A DNA stretch of 64,000 bases from Yamagishiella unicocca. Lineage: Eukaryota > Chlorophyta > Chlorophyceae > Chlamydomonadales > Volvocaceae. Position numbers and translations under genes: made by a program. The DNA is taken from the NCBI GenBank assembly GCA_003116995.1, contig BDSL01000032.1:806001-870000 (forward strand), read 5' to 3'. Under the pieces are notes generated by a model. It saw only the letters and a program-made list of their open reading frames with translations. It did no database searches and was not told where the DNA came from. This document shows, one piece after another, positions 23,123 to 33,375 of the stretch. Each line of letters begins with the position of its first letter. Within the stretch, counting starts at the first letter, position 1.

Positions 23123-24382
23123 GTCGCTGCACGTGCTACGGCGCCTGCCGCTGCCGCCTGGCACGCTGCCTGCGGTGCTCCGCCCACTGCCGCTGAGCCA
23201 CGACCTGGCACTGGCGAAGAGGCTGGAGGAGCGAGCAGAGTAGAGCGCCGACAGAGTGGCAACCCCTGGGTGGCCTTGCTCGGGCCCCGACTCGGGGAGG
23301 GTGATGGCGCTCGCACCGGACTGCTCAGTCCCTCCTGCAGCCGCGGGCCCCGCACCGCCGCCGCCGCCCCCCAGTCCCCCCGGAGCGGCGCCATCCCCGT
23401 CCCCCGCCGGGTCCTCCCCCGTGCCTTCCGTTCCCGCAGCCTCAGCTTCCCGCCCCTCCGCCTCATCAGCTCCCTGGGCAGCAGCCAAAGGACCAGCGCC
23501 GGCGCGAGGCGCGGCGGCGGCGGCGGTGGTGATGGCAAACGGCCTGGCGGCAGCCTCCGCGAAAGCTCCACGCGATGGAGCGGTTACCGTTGTCATTGCC
23601 GTACGGATGGATACTGTGCCATTGATCGCGGCGGCGGTGTCCGGCTGGGAGCTGGCGGCGGCGGTGCTGCTGCTGCCGCCGTCGACGCCAGCGCCGGTGT
23701 CCGCACCGTCAGCAGGCGCGGCGGGGTGGTGCTGCACCTGCGCGTCCAAGTGTTGAGCGACTTCTTGGCTGCGGCGGGCCTGTACGGCGTCTGCGCCAGG
23801 GCCAGGGACGTACACAAACGTCGTACGACGTGAGGTGGGTAGGTCCGCCTCCTCGTCGACGTCAGACAGCTGTGCGCCCGGGAGCTGCTGCTGCTGCTGC
23901 TTCTGTTGCTGCTGGGTGGCAGCGAGTTGTCGGGGCTCATGTGCGGAGGAGCCCCGAGCGCTGGAGGACGCAGCAGCGGCGATGGAGGCGGCTACATCAG
24001 TGCCGAGGGGAAAATAGAAGGCGCTAGGGTGATGCGGCGAGGGCGCCGGAACACCACCCCTGTCGCACACCGGCGCCTGCCAGCGCGTGTTGCTGGCGAA
24101 AAACGTGCTGAGACCGCGCTGCCGGGCTTTCTCTTCTTCCTCCAACTCGTCTTGCTCCTGCTCTCCTTCTCCTTTCCTGCCGTGCTGCGCAAAGCAGCAG
24201 CAGCAGCAGCAGCAGCGCCAGCAGCGGCGGCAAGCGAGGCCGAATCGCGCCATTCTCCGCGCGACGCGGTCTCGCAGCAGCGGGCAGTTGTCGTTTGCCA
24301 GGGCGCTCAGGAGCAGCGACAGCGCGACGATCATCACCGCGATCACCGGGCCGTACACTGGCAGGGTAGGGAGGGCGGCCAT
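18854..24382 (-). CDS. Large multi-pass membrane protein, Rolling-stone/FAR-17a-like core
   Basis: Six exons join in frame: 24382-22802, 22543-22447, 21869-20485, 19896-19816, 19526-19389 and 19060-18854, about 1162 residues. Hydrophobic segments: an N-terminal helix (VIAVMIVALSLLLSALA), YWLRPVMLLALHVLTAVYLV, YFTDWTLLLLALAGALAA, MEVAVVSALFLTIFYW, an amphipathic HAGNSVLALAQVALTRLPIV, AVLLYLASYAVFMWIYGEVG and GLVLLALLVFMFW. The order of W-R-P, Y-F-T-x-W-T, N-x-x-K-H and W-I-Y-G elements recalls the Rolling stone and FAR-17a/AIG1 membrane families. That is pattern matching, not proof. Two huge low-complexity inserts (a poly-Ala/Gly loop in exon 1; Ala/Ser plus GGGGS repeats in exon 3) make up most of the length. 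Function is unknown. Confidence 0.68.
19908..20192. repeat. 15-bp minisatellite in an intron
   Basis: About nineteen units of GGAGCAGGAGGGGCG, some shortened to GCAGCAGGAGGGGCG. The array begins about 12 bp upstream (on the minus strand) of exon 19896-19816 and so runs almost into the 3' splice site. Confidence 0.92.
20671..20850 (-). repeat. Coding 15-bp repeat: twelve GGGGS units
   Basis: Twelve uninterrupted copies of GCCGCCGCCGCCGCT on the plus strand translate on the minus strand as (Gly4Ser)12, followed by further glycines. They sit inside exon 3 of the membrane-protein gene and keep its frame open. Confidence 0.93.
21886..21935. repeat. Dispersed short element, family 1 (long form)
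   Basis: TTGCGAGGAAAACCCGTGTA, GAAAGGAAAACCGTTAAGGA, then CAGACGTCTCGAGATG. Nearly identical over about 50 bp to the element at 26963-27022 in a CSN2 intron. Confidence 0.75.
22302..22453. repeat. 36-37-bp tandem repeat that includes the splice donor
   Basis: The 13-mer CCTCACCCGCCAG occurs at 22441 (the real exon boundary on the minus strand) and again at 22405 and 22368, with a one-base variant at 22331 and a partial at 22305. Each unit also holds TAACCGGGTTTCC. On the minus strand each copy reads CTGGCGG then GTGAGG, so the 5' splice site itself has been multiplied. Confidence 0.9.
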
Positions 24383-25461
24383 GATGGGGTGCTCGACTGT
24401 TCAACTGGTTTGCTAGGGCTTTTGAGCTTCGTGGTCCCTGGGTCCGCGCCGAGGATTGGAGACCAGGGGACAGAGGACCGCACAAAGCAGTTTAAGTTAA
24501 TTATCGTTGTACTTTTTGCATGAGGAAAGACAGAACGGGCATGGCGCAACGCTCCAATGCTCCATTGCCTCCGGGCCGAGGAGCCGCCCGTCCAAACTCG
24601 CGGCGAAAACTCGCGCGATCAATGCTGTGCGACCTCTGCGCTAGATGCATTCCTCCTGGAGAAGCTCGAAGCGAGGAAAGCCGACGCAAAGTATTTACAA
24701 AGCCACCGCCTGACGCCAGCGCGCGGTCGCAGAGAAGGCTGGCAACACCAACATGGTCTCTAAACGCGTTCCCTTGCGCCCGAAAGCACCCCCCGTATTC
24801 GCTCTTTCCTGCTTTTTCCTCCCTGCTGCTCCTACAGCGCTCCTACCACATCACAATCTGCCTTGCACCAGCGCGACACATTCCTCCTCCGGGACTCTCC
24901 GGGCCCGTAAAGCAGGGCGCATTGCCTTTTGTTCGCGACAATTCGCTACTCTTGAACCGTATTACGTTTGATGCCTCAGCGGCGGCTAGGACGGCGCCAC
25001 AACGGCCGCAGCCACGGCTCGCCTCGTAAGTCGACGACCCACTCCTCAGCAGCACCCCAGCTCGGTGCGGACTGTGACTCCACCGTGCCGTACCACCTGC
25101 AAGCTCCCCTCCCAACCCACCGCGCCGCTGCAAATGCATTCGAGCGCGACCGGCGCACCAACGCCGCCGCCCTCTGACAGTACATCAGTGCACCCATCAC
25201 TCCACTAGTGTTCTCCGCGATCCGCTACTGCCGCGACCCGGCTACTGCCGCGATCCGCTACTGCCGCCAACTGCTTCTGTCCCGCGTCATCTCACGTCGA
25301 GCCCACGTCAGCAGCCACAACTACCCCTAGCTCCCGCTCCCCCCTCCCGTACGACCCACCAGAGGCCGTCCCTCCAGTCACTCCCCCGCATGGCACCCCC
25401 TCCTTTGGCTAAGCTGCCAAAGCACACCACCAGCACCCTCCCGGCCGCCCCCGCCACCCCC
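24383..25461. other. Intergenic between two minus-strand genes
   Basis: Should hold the promoter of the membrane-protein gene next to 24383 and the 3' UTR of CSN2 next to 25461. A short tandem of CTACTGCCGCGATCCG lies at about 25215-25265. No exon recognised. Confidence 0.5.
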
Positions 25462-28400
25462 TCACGCCATGTTGACCACCAGCTTGTTCTGCACCGCCGA
25501 GTGCAGAGAGCCGATCTGCGCCGCCCACTTGTCCAATGAGGTGTAGCGGCGGGCGCCCTCCTCGCGACTGCCGACCTCCAGGATCTGGTTCACCTAGGGA
25601 TGGGATGTGTGGGCGTTGGGGGTGTGGAGGGCGGGGAGAAAACCCGGTTACACGACCAAGAATACGTAGGGCAGCAACGGGGGGGAAGGGGGGATGAGAG
25701 GAAACCCGTGGGTCGGCACTCCAGGGGGTGGCGAGATGACCCGGTTACACGACATGGGCGCTCCAGGGGGGGAGAGCAAGACGCAGCGATGCGCTGTGGG
25801 CCGTTGGAGGCTACATTAGCACAGGCCTGCTGACCAGCCCCGCGCACGTCCCTGTCCTAACCCCCCCCCTGAGGGACTCACGAGGTGCTCCTAGGCGGTT
25901 GCCCCCACCAGCGGCCCCCATCAGCGCCAACCCCGGCTGAGGCTCCAAAGCGGCCTCGTCCGCCACTCCCACACAAACACCCTCCCGCCCCCCCACCTGG
26001 TCTATGTTTCCCGCCACCCTGCCGTCCAGTATGAGCGACACCAGCAGCTGCTCCACGTCGGGTGCGGGTATGTTGAGCTTCTGGGCGATGAAGGGAATGC
26101 GTACCCGCGTGTAGGGCTGGATGATCTTGAGGAGAACCTGCGGGGGGGGGGTAGGGTTTTGGGGGACGCATTTGGCGGGGGCGAGAGGACCCGGTTAAAC
26201 GACATTGGTGACGGAGGACAGGAAGCGAGGGGGAGGGGAGGAGAAAGAGGAGGGGGGGAAGGAGGAGGAGGGGGGAAGGAGGAGGAGGGGGGAAGGGGCA
26301 GTAGTCAGACTGACGCAGGGACAGGTTGAGTAAGATGGCTGCGGTGGCCGGCATCTGCCACATCTGTGCGGTCATCAGCACCGCCAGAAATACCGTGTGT
26401 GCTCACACCCTCTCAACCTTTAACCCCTATGTTGCCCGGGGGGGCTGCTGGGGGAGTTCAAATGGCTGATAGGGTTTAGGGTTCAGTCGCACTTCATTTT
26501 GCACTTCACTTCGCACTTCACTTCCCGGGGGGGCCCGGCCCCGCCCACCTGCGTGCGGATCTTCTTGAGCAGGTCCTCCACGTAGTTGCGGATGAACGGG
26601 TCGTCCATGATGGTGCGCCTGGGGCGGGAGGGTGGGATCGGGGGGCGGGGGGTGGGGGTTTGAGGGAGGTACGTGAGGAGGGGGGTGAGGGTTTGGGTGG
26701 GGTGGGGGCGGTGGGAGGTTGGAAGGAAAAGGTGCGACGATGGCGAGGGCCAGAGGGCAGGCGGCAATGCATTGCGGGAGGAAGCCATTGTGATGGTCCG
26801 GTTGGAAGGAAGCGTGGACGGTATCCGGGGGGGGGACGAGAGAAAACCCGTGCGATGGGCGGGCACTGAAAAGTAAAACCGACGGACGGTGCCCGCGGAG
26901 GTGGTGGTGGCGAGAACACGCGGCACACGACGTAGGAGACGGAGGACGGTGCCCAGGGTGGGGTTGCAAGGAAAACCCGTGTACTAAAAGAAAACCGGTT
27001 AGGACAGACGTTTCGAGATGCATGCTGGAAAGCTGGGCGGGGGCCACCCGGGGTCCGGGTCGTCAAGCGGGGATCACACAGGGGGTATGGTCCCCGGGGT
27101 GCAACCGACAACCGCCAGCCCTAGCCCCGTCAGGCACTCCGCCGGGCCGGCCGGCTGGCCGGCCAGGGGACGAGAGCCACGCACTTGTTGGTTCGGAGGA
27201 TCTTCTCAAAGTCGTTGATGTCGTTGCGCTGGAAGGCGGCAACCAGATTAGTCATGGACACGATCTCGGGGTCCTGCTTGTACGGCTTGGCTTCCTGTCG
27301 TACAGCGCGGCGCACACGCACGTGACATGCAATGGGCGCGAGGGGAGGGGGAGGGCGGGGGCTCGAGAGGGCGGCGTCTCCCCAGGGGCCAGCCAGCGCC
27401 CGGGGCTTCAGACAGCAATCCGACCCGCCTCCTAGGGATGCAGCAAACACTGGACCTTATTAATGCTACTACGGTATGGTGGCATTGGTCCTTGTCAGCG
27501 TACCGTATCAATCACCTGCACTGCTCTTCCGGTTGCACAGCTGCCGCAAAATGCGGTACGAGCTCTTTGCTTGCGCCCGTTCGAAGCGAAGCGATGCCCC
27601 CATCCCATCCCATCCCAACCCTCCGCTACGCCCGGGTGGTTTCGGTTTCGGCTCCTGTTTTTCGGTTGCAGGTGTCGGTTACGGTTACAGTTATTGCCGT
27701 TGCGCCCACCTGCGCGTCGAAGGGGTCCACCCTGCTCTCCATCAGCATGTTCGCCAGCACCAGGTACTTGAGGCACTGCACCCGCCGCGCCACACCGGCC
27801 TCGTCGTAGGCCTTGAAGGCCTGGGGTCCGGCAGGGGTGGCAGGGGTGGTAGGGGTGGCAGGGGATGGCAGCGGTCGGCGGGGCAGGACGGGGAATCCCT
27901 TACCCCGCCCAGCCCCGGCACGGCTGGCTCCACCAGCCGCCATCCCAGTTTGACTCCCCAACCCATCTCTTGCCGCCGCCACTCACCCGCCCAAACGCTT
28001 AGCCACGCCACAACGACTCCCCCCCCGCCCGCAGGCTTTTCTCGCGTACACGGGTCTTCCTTGCAACCCGCCTGCACGCACGCACGCCCAGTCTCCCCTT
28101 CCTCCTATGTCGCTAAGCGCGTGTCCTCGCTACCCCCCGCTCACCCCGGGCCCCTCCCTGCCAGCCCCCCACCTCGAAGCCATTTCACTCCTCCGTGCCG
28201 ACCCACGGGTCTCCTCCCGTCCCCGCCCCGCACCTCGAAGAAGTCCGTGGCCGCCTCGCTCCACAGCTGGTCGTGCATGTGCATCTTGCCGCCGCACTCG
28301 CGGATGATGCCCATGATGCGGGGGTGCGGGATGGCGGACTTGACGGTGAGGGCCTGCTGGTAGAGGCGCTTGAGTCGCTTGTTGTTGCGCTGCTCGGTGG

Positions 28401-31400
28401 CCATCTGGATTTCCAGCGCGTAGATGTCCAGCAGCTGGGTGCCCTTCTTGGGGTCCTCGCTGCCGTCGTCCTTCTGGCAAGACCTGGAGGTGGCATAAGG
28501 AGTTAAGGACCAGGTTACACGATGCGGGGAGGACAGCTGGCGCGGTGTCGTCGGACACATGGTTGCGGGCGCGTGCTGGAGCGCATGGTTGCAGGCGCAT
28601 ATGCTGGAGCAAGACCTTTGGGTGGTGGTGGTGGGGCCATGAACACCCGGCAGAGGGAGCCAGCAGCCGCAGAAGCAACAGTGAATGGAGCGGGCGCGGT
28701 GCCAAACTGCCAAGGACTATGGCCAACACCTGGCGGGGTTCATGTTCCCCGGTTCTGAATGCCGATAAATCCGTTTCACCATATGTGTACCGGTATACGT
28801 GAATACCGTATCATTGATAACCTCTTCAGCGCATTGTAACTGCCGCGGGCATGGTCGTGGAAGCGGGCTGCGTCTCCCTAGGTGCTACTCATGGTTCCCT
28901 AGGTGCTAATGAATTATGGGCTGCGTCTCCCCTAAGTTTGACATCCGGTTACCGAAACCTGAGCCGTCGTGAGTGTGCTTCAAGCGCTCCCGTGCCACCC
29001 GGCCCCCGCCCCCATGCGCCCCCCCTTTCCATCGCACCACTCCCCATCCTCCCTGGAGCGTGCCTCCTCCCCCCCTCCCCACCCAGCGCTCACTTGTGCA
29101 GCTCCCGGATGATCTTACTCATCCTGCCGTACTCCTGCTTCTTGAACCACAGGTTGGCCAGCTTGAGCTGCGTCTTAAACCACAGCCGCTCGTTCTTGGC
29201 CTTTTCAAGCGCGTGAAGCGTGGCCTCGTAGAACTCCTGGAGCACCTGCGCAGACCGAGGTGCGGGGTGCGGGGGCAGGGGGTGGCGAGGTCGGGGCGGC
29301 TGGGTGCGGACAGCACAAGGTCGACTTCAAGCAGGGGCGGCTGGCTTGTAGGCATGGATCGCAGCACCATCTCACAGCCGTGCCGCCGGCCAACGCAGCC
29401 GACGGGTCCTTGGAGGCCCCGGAACCACAGCCCCGGAACCACCGCACGTGCCCGCACCTGCATGTCGCTGGCCCCCGCCATGAAGTCCAGCAGGCTGTTG
29501 ATCTTCTTCTCGCTGGCGTTCTTGGTGACAGCGCCCTCCGCGTACGACAACATGGACCTGCGCCGGCACGGAACAGCGCAGTGGCGTCCTGCCACATCAC
29601 GTCCTGTCCAAAAGCTGACACGGTGCGGCGGCTTTCGCCCAGGTCCCAGCGGTCAAGGCGAGGGGGCGACACAAAGGGGCCCGACACAAAGGGGAGGACG
29701 TTGGATGTGGCAGCGCCATTGGGTTGCAGGTGGGGCGCGACGGAAGGCGCGGCTGCATGCAGCGTTGGAAACATAAACGGGGCGGGGCGGGGCTGCGGAC
29801 GGATTGGCGCCTGACGGCTGCGAGTGGGGAGGCGGTCTGCAGCCGCCGCCATCGCCATCGCTGCCACTGCTGCTCCTGCTGCTGCTGGGGATAGCCGACG
29901 ACCGACGTCGACAAGGCCACGTCACACCTCCCTGGAGCCCTCTAAGCACCCATTGAGTGTCCAAGCCTTTCTCCTTACCCCTCCTCGCCATATGTCCAGC
30001 CACAACATCAAGTTCTCCACCATGCACCCCAAAACGCGCTGGACACACGTGTTGCTACACATCTGGGTTGGTCTAGGCATAGAGCCCGGGGGAGGGGGGA
30101 CAACTTGCTCTCCGGCTTTGGATACCGCAACCAAGTTCTCCAGCAAACAATTCCCAACCGAGTGTCCCAAGCGTTTCCTAGTCCCTTTAACTTGTCCCTT
30201 AAGTGCCATCCTACGAGTTTCCTCTCAGCCCCTTGGTGCATCCAGGCTCTTGCGGCAGACCGGCCAGTGCCCCTACTGGCCGCCTCCGCTGCTGCCGGCG
30301 AAGCCAGCCCTGGACCAGCCCAGCCCAGTAAGCATTGCAGCAGCATACCACCGCCGCACGACCCAGGCAGGTGGGCCGGCGGCACGTGGTGGGTCCGTCC
30401 GGCGGGGCAACGGCCCACCCGCAGGCGACGGGCACGCTCCATCGCAGCCACATCGCAGCCTTCAAGCCCTGCTGCCCGGCCTCCCGGGGCCGCCACCGGT
30501 ATCTCCGCGAGGGGCCGCGACATCGCGGGTAGGCAGCGCCGACTAGTGGCCCCCCCGGGTTCGGTGCCGCTGAGGCCGGTCGGGAGCAGTCGCGACTGAT
30601 GAAGTGGAGTGGCGCGTGGAGTGGCGGCCAAAGAGCGTGAGGTGAAGAGGAGCATAACCCGCTGCTCCTGCTGCTGGTTTCGGAGCGCCCTGGTGCTGCC
30701 GGAAATTCGGGTTTTGCGGGTTTCGGAGCGCCCTGGTGCTGTCTAGGATTCGCGTGCTGTCCTGCGCGGTTGGCGCCGCCACCACACCCTGGGCGAGAGC
30801 AGGGCGTACCTGTACGAGTCCATCATTTTGCCGTACTGCCCCAGTTTGTAGTGCAGCTTGACCAGCTGCTTCAGCGCTTTGAAGCCCCTGCGGAGGCGCC
30901 GGGCGATGGAGGCGAAAGAGGACGCGGGGGTTGGGAGCGAAAGAGGAGGTGATCCCGGTGCTGTCGCTGGGCAAGAGGCCGCCCGACTGCGAGTCACGGG
31001 GCTCGGATGCAGATGAGCGCGTGTGATTTGGAGTGCATTAATGGCACGATGAACATGTTCTAGTGCATTAGTGGTACATAAGATTGCATGCGTGACATTT
31101 GCAGTGGGTGGGATATCGTCTTTGGCCGTCAGGACGGAGCACTCTGCCGCACTTGGCCGCACACGATCCTATGGTGGCCTCGAACTCCCCCACATCCGAT
31201 TATCACCCATTAGCCAATGCACGGTTCCCCATAGCCCCCACCGGCGCACCATTCGCCTTTATCCTGCTCCATGTCCACGACCTGCTTGAAGCCGTCGATT
31301 GCATCGCGGCAGTCATCGCCCTCCAGCATTCCTGCATGCACCGGCACGAACTGAACGACGGATCGCGCCACCAGCACCGCGCGCCAGATCTGGTCGGATA

Positions 31401-31552
31401 TTCAGTTGGGGGCCCTCCATGCAACACCGTTGGGCTCCCTGGGCCAGCGTACCCTTCGCGTTGTAGTACTGGTTTTCAATGTCGACATCCTCCTCCTCGG
31501 GGTCCTCGTCCGAATATTCGAATCCATAATCTTCCATCTCGTCGTCCGACAT
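25462..31552 (-). CDS. CSN2: COP9 signalosome complex subunit 2
   Basis: Scaffold subunit of the COP9 signalosome, which removes NEDD8/RUB from cullins and so controls cullin-RING E3 ligases. Eleven exons join in frame: 31552-31453, 31331-31250, 30887-30810, 29557-29458, 29245-29094, 28483-28234, 27820-27710, 27294-27185, 26618-26549, 26137-25997 and 25593-25462, giving 441 residues (human 443, Arabidopsis 439). Key matches in order: acidic [132 protein letters not shown] and the C-terminal [10 protein letters not shown]. The last three to four exons form the PCI domain. Introns carry many short dispersed repeats. No residue looks missing. Confidence 0.97.
25631..25758. repeat. Cluster of dispersed elements (families 1 and 2)
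   Basis: Three copies within 130 bp of the 10th CSN2 intron: GAGAAAACCCGGTTACACGA (25637), GAGAGGAAACCCGTGGGTCG (25695) and GAGATGACCCGGTTACACGA (25732). The shared start GAGARRA suggests the two families are variants of one element. Confidence 0.65.
26182..26220. repeat. Dispersed short element, family 2
   Basis: GCGAGAGGACCCGGTTAAAC then GACATTGGTGACGGAGGACA, in the 9th CSN2 intron. Confidence 0.6.
26840..27022. repeat. Cluster of three dispersed elements in CSN2 intron 8
   Basis: GAGAGAAAACCCGTGCGATG (26840), CGAGAACACGCGGCACACGA (about 26910, diverged family 2) and GCAAGGAAAACCCGTGTACT (26966). The last continues as AAAGAAAACCGGTTAGGACA and matches 21886-21935. Confidence 0.65.
28034..28070. 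repeat. Dispersed short element, family 1
   Basis: GGCTTTTCTCGCGTACACGG then GTCTTCCTTGCAACCC, in the CSN2 intron between exons 28483-28234 and 27820-27710. A trimmed copy (ACCCACGGGTCTCCTCCC) is at 28201, about 30 bp from the next splice donor. Confidence 0.6.
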
Positions 31553-31919
31553 GTTTGCTGATGGTGCGGTTGGGGCCCGCGACAGCGGATGCAATGGAGC
31601 TGGTCGGTTCCTTACTGTTCACCGAAGTCAGGGAATTTCCTGGGGACACGAAACGGTTTTTGAAGGGTAATGATAATCACTTTTCATCAAGTCGAGAGGA
31701 ATTCTGAACCGCCTTGTGCTTCGGAGCTGCTGCCCGGAATGGGAATGAGGCGAGGCCAGAATATGTTTGCATTATGCAAAGCACCCATACAGGTAAAGTG
31801 TACAATACTGTTGAGATCAGAGCCCAAACGCTTAACCTGCACCAAGTGTTTGCCGGATCTGCCAAACGATTGGGAAACTTTCCATAGCGTAGCGCCCGAC
31901 CAGTGTCGCGTCATTCATC
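31553..31919. promoter_or_regulatory. Shared divergent promoter region, CSN2 / PSMA7
   Basis: 367 bp separate the two start codons. The genes on each side act in the same ubiquitin-proteasome system, so coordinated transcription is plausible. No motif is assigned. Confidence 0.5.
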
Positions 31920-32811
31920 ATGAGCGCACGATACGATAGAGCTATCACCGTCTTTTCTCCTGATGGGCATCTCTTTCAAGTGGAGTACGCACTGGAGGCA
32001 GTCAGGAAGGGCGCGCTCGCCGTTGGCGTCAAGGGCGCAGACACTGTTGTGCTTGGTGGGTAGGAATTTTAGATTATCTTCTGCATAGCTGCAGCCGCTA
32101 GCTCACGGGACACCAGGACCGTGCCGAGCCCCAGTCACATGCCGGGTATGCTGAGGCCATCCCGGGGGGGGACCCGCACATGCAGGCGTGGAGAAGAAGT
32201 CGACGGCCAAGCTGCAGGATGCGCGCACCGTGCGGAAGATTGTGAAGATCGATGACCACATCTGCCTGGCCTTCGCGGGGCTAACTGCCGACGCGCGTGT
32301 GCTCATCAACCGTGCGCGTGTCGAGGCGCAGAGCTATCGGCTCACGCTCGACGAGAAGGTGACCGTGGACTACATCACAAAGCACATCGCCGGCGTGCAG
32401 CAGCGATACACGCAGAGCGGTGGCGTGCGGCCGTTCGGCATTTCCACGCTCATCGTCGGCTTCGACCCGCTGGGCGCCCCGCAGCTGCTCCAGACGGATC
32501 CATCAGGCACTTGGTCCGCCTGGAAGGCCAACGCAATTGGCCGCAACTCCAAAACCATTCGGGAGTTCCTGGAGAAGCATTTCACGGAGACGTCGGGGAA
32601 AGAGACGGTCAAGCTGGCCATCCGTGCGCTCATGGAGACAGTGGAGGCGGGCAGCAAGAGCATCGAGGTGGCGGTCATGGAGCGTGACACGGGGCTAAAG
32701 CTGCTAAGCGATGAGGAGGTGGATGCGCTGGTGAAGGAGATCGAGGAGGAGAAGGCGGCGGCGGAAGCGGCGAAGCGCAGTGGGCAGGCCGCCGCCGGTG
32801 GTTCATCGTGA
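31920..32811 (+). CDS. PSMA7: 20S proteasome subunit alpha type-7 (alpha-4, plant PAD)
   Basis: Non-catalytic alpha-ring subunit of the 20S core particle. Two exons, 31920-32055 and 32186-32811, join in phase 1 across a 130-bp intron to give 253 residues, close to the usual 248-250. The N-terminus [20 protein letters not shown] is the alpha-subunit signature that gates the chamber. It is followed by [54 protein letters not shown] and [13 protein letters not shown], all typical of this subunit. The C-terminus is a charged, Ala-rich helix ([17 protein letters not shown]). The start is the first ATG, in good context, with a stop upstream in frame. It is the best-conserved gene in the window. Confidence 0.97.
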
Positions 32812-33375
32812 GCGAGACCCGCTACTAGGCAGTCGGCAGGAGGAGGAGCACTGGACCTGGGCGTGTAGAGCAATGCGCAGCTTGCATGGGCACGGGCAGG
32901 CAAGATAGACACAGGGATGGGCGGAGGCTATGTCACGGCATTGCATCAACTAGTGCGTCGCCGACCCGTGGGCCATTTGGAGTAGGATTTGCTGGCTTGG
33001 GCATTGTACACAGGCGCGCGGGGAACGACGCCATGCCCCAATATTTCTGACAGACGTCCTATGGCAGTTTGTGTGTGTGTTATATGTTGTATGTGGAGTA
33101 ATGCAGAGGCTACGTGATGTGGGTCAGCAGCCGTGGGCTGGAGGTGTAGGGGCGCAGCCGCCGCCTGATTGCGTTACAGAGCGTGGGCCGGTCGGCATCC
33201 TCGCCCGCCGGGGCTGTGGACCTGCAAGCCCATCACGACCCATCCCACGATGCCCCGGACCGTATGGCTGACGTGGGCCCTGCCCCTGCGAACGCCGTCT
33301 GTCAGCACCGAGCCCGCGAGCAGTCAGCCAGTCCAGCCAGTTCTTTTGCAGCGTCGGAGACAACCCCTTATCCAT
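32812..33375. other. Convergent 3' UTRs of PSMA7 and the MenE-like gene
   Basis: No coding signal. A TGTAA on the minus strand (33174-33178, ttaca on the plus strand) lies 200 bp beyond the MenE stop and fits the poly(A) signal used in volvocine algae. I see no TGTAA for PSMA7 on the plus strand here. Confidence 0.5.

Noticed and set aside
30543..31162. Apparent separate minus-strand proteins in this stretch
   Set aside because: They are frames running through CSN2 introns around exon 30887-30810.
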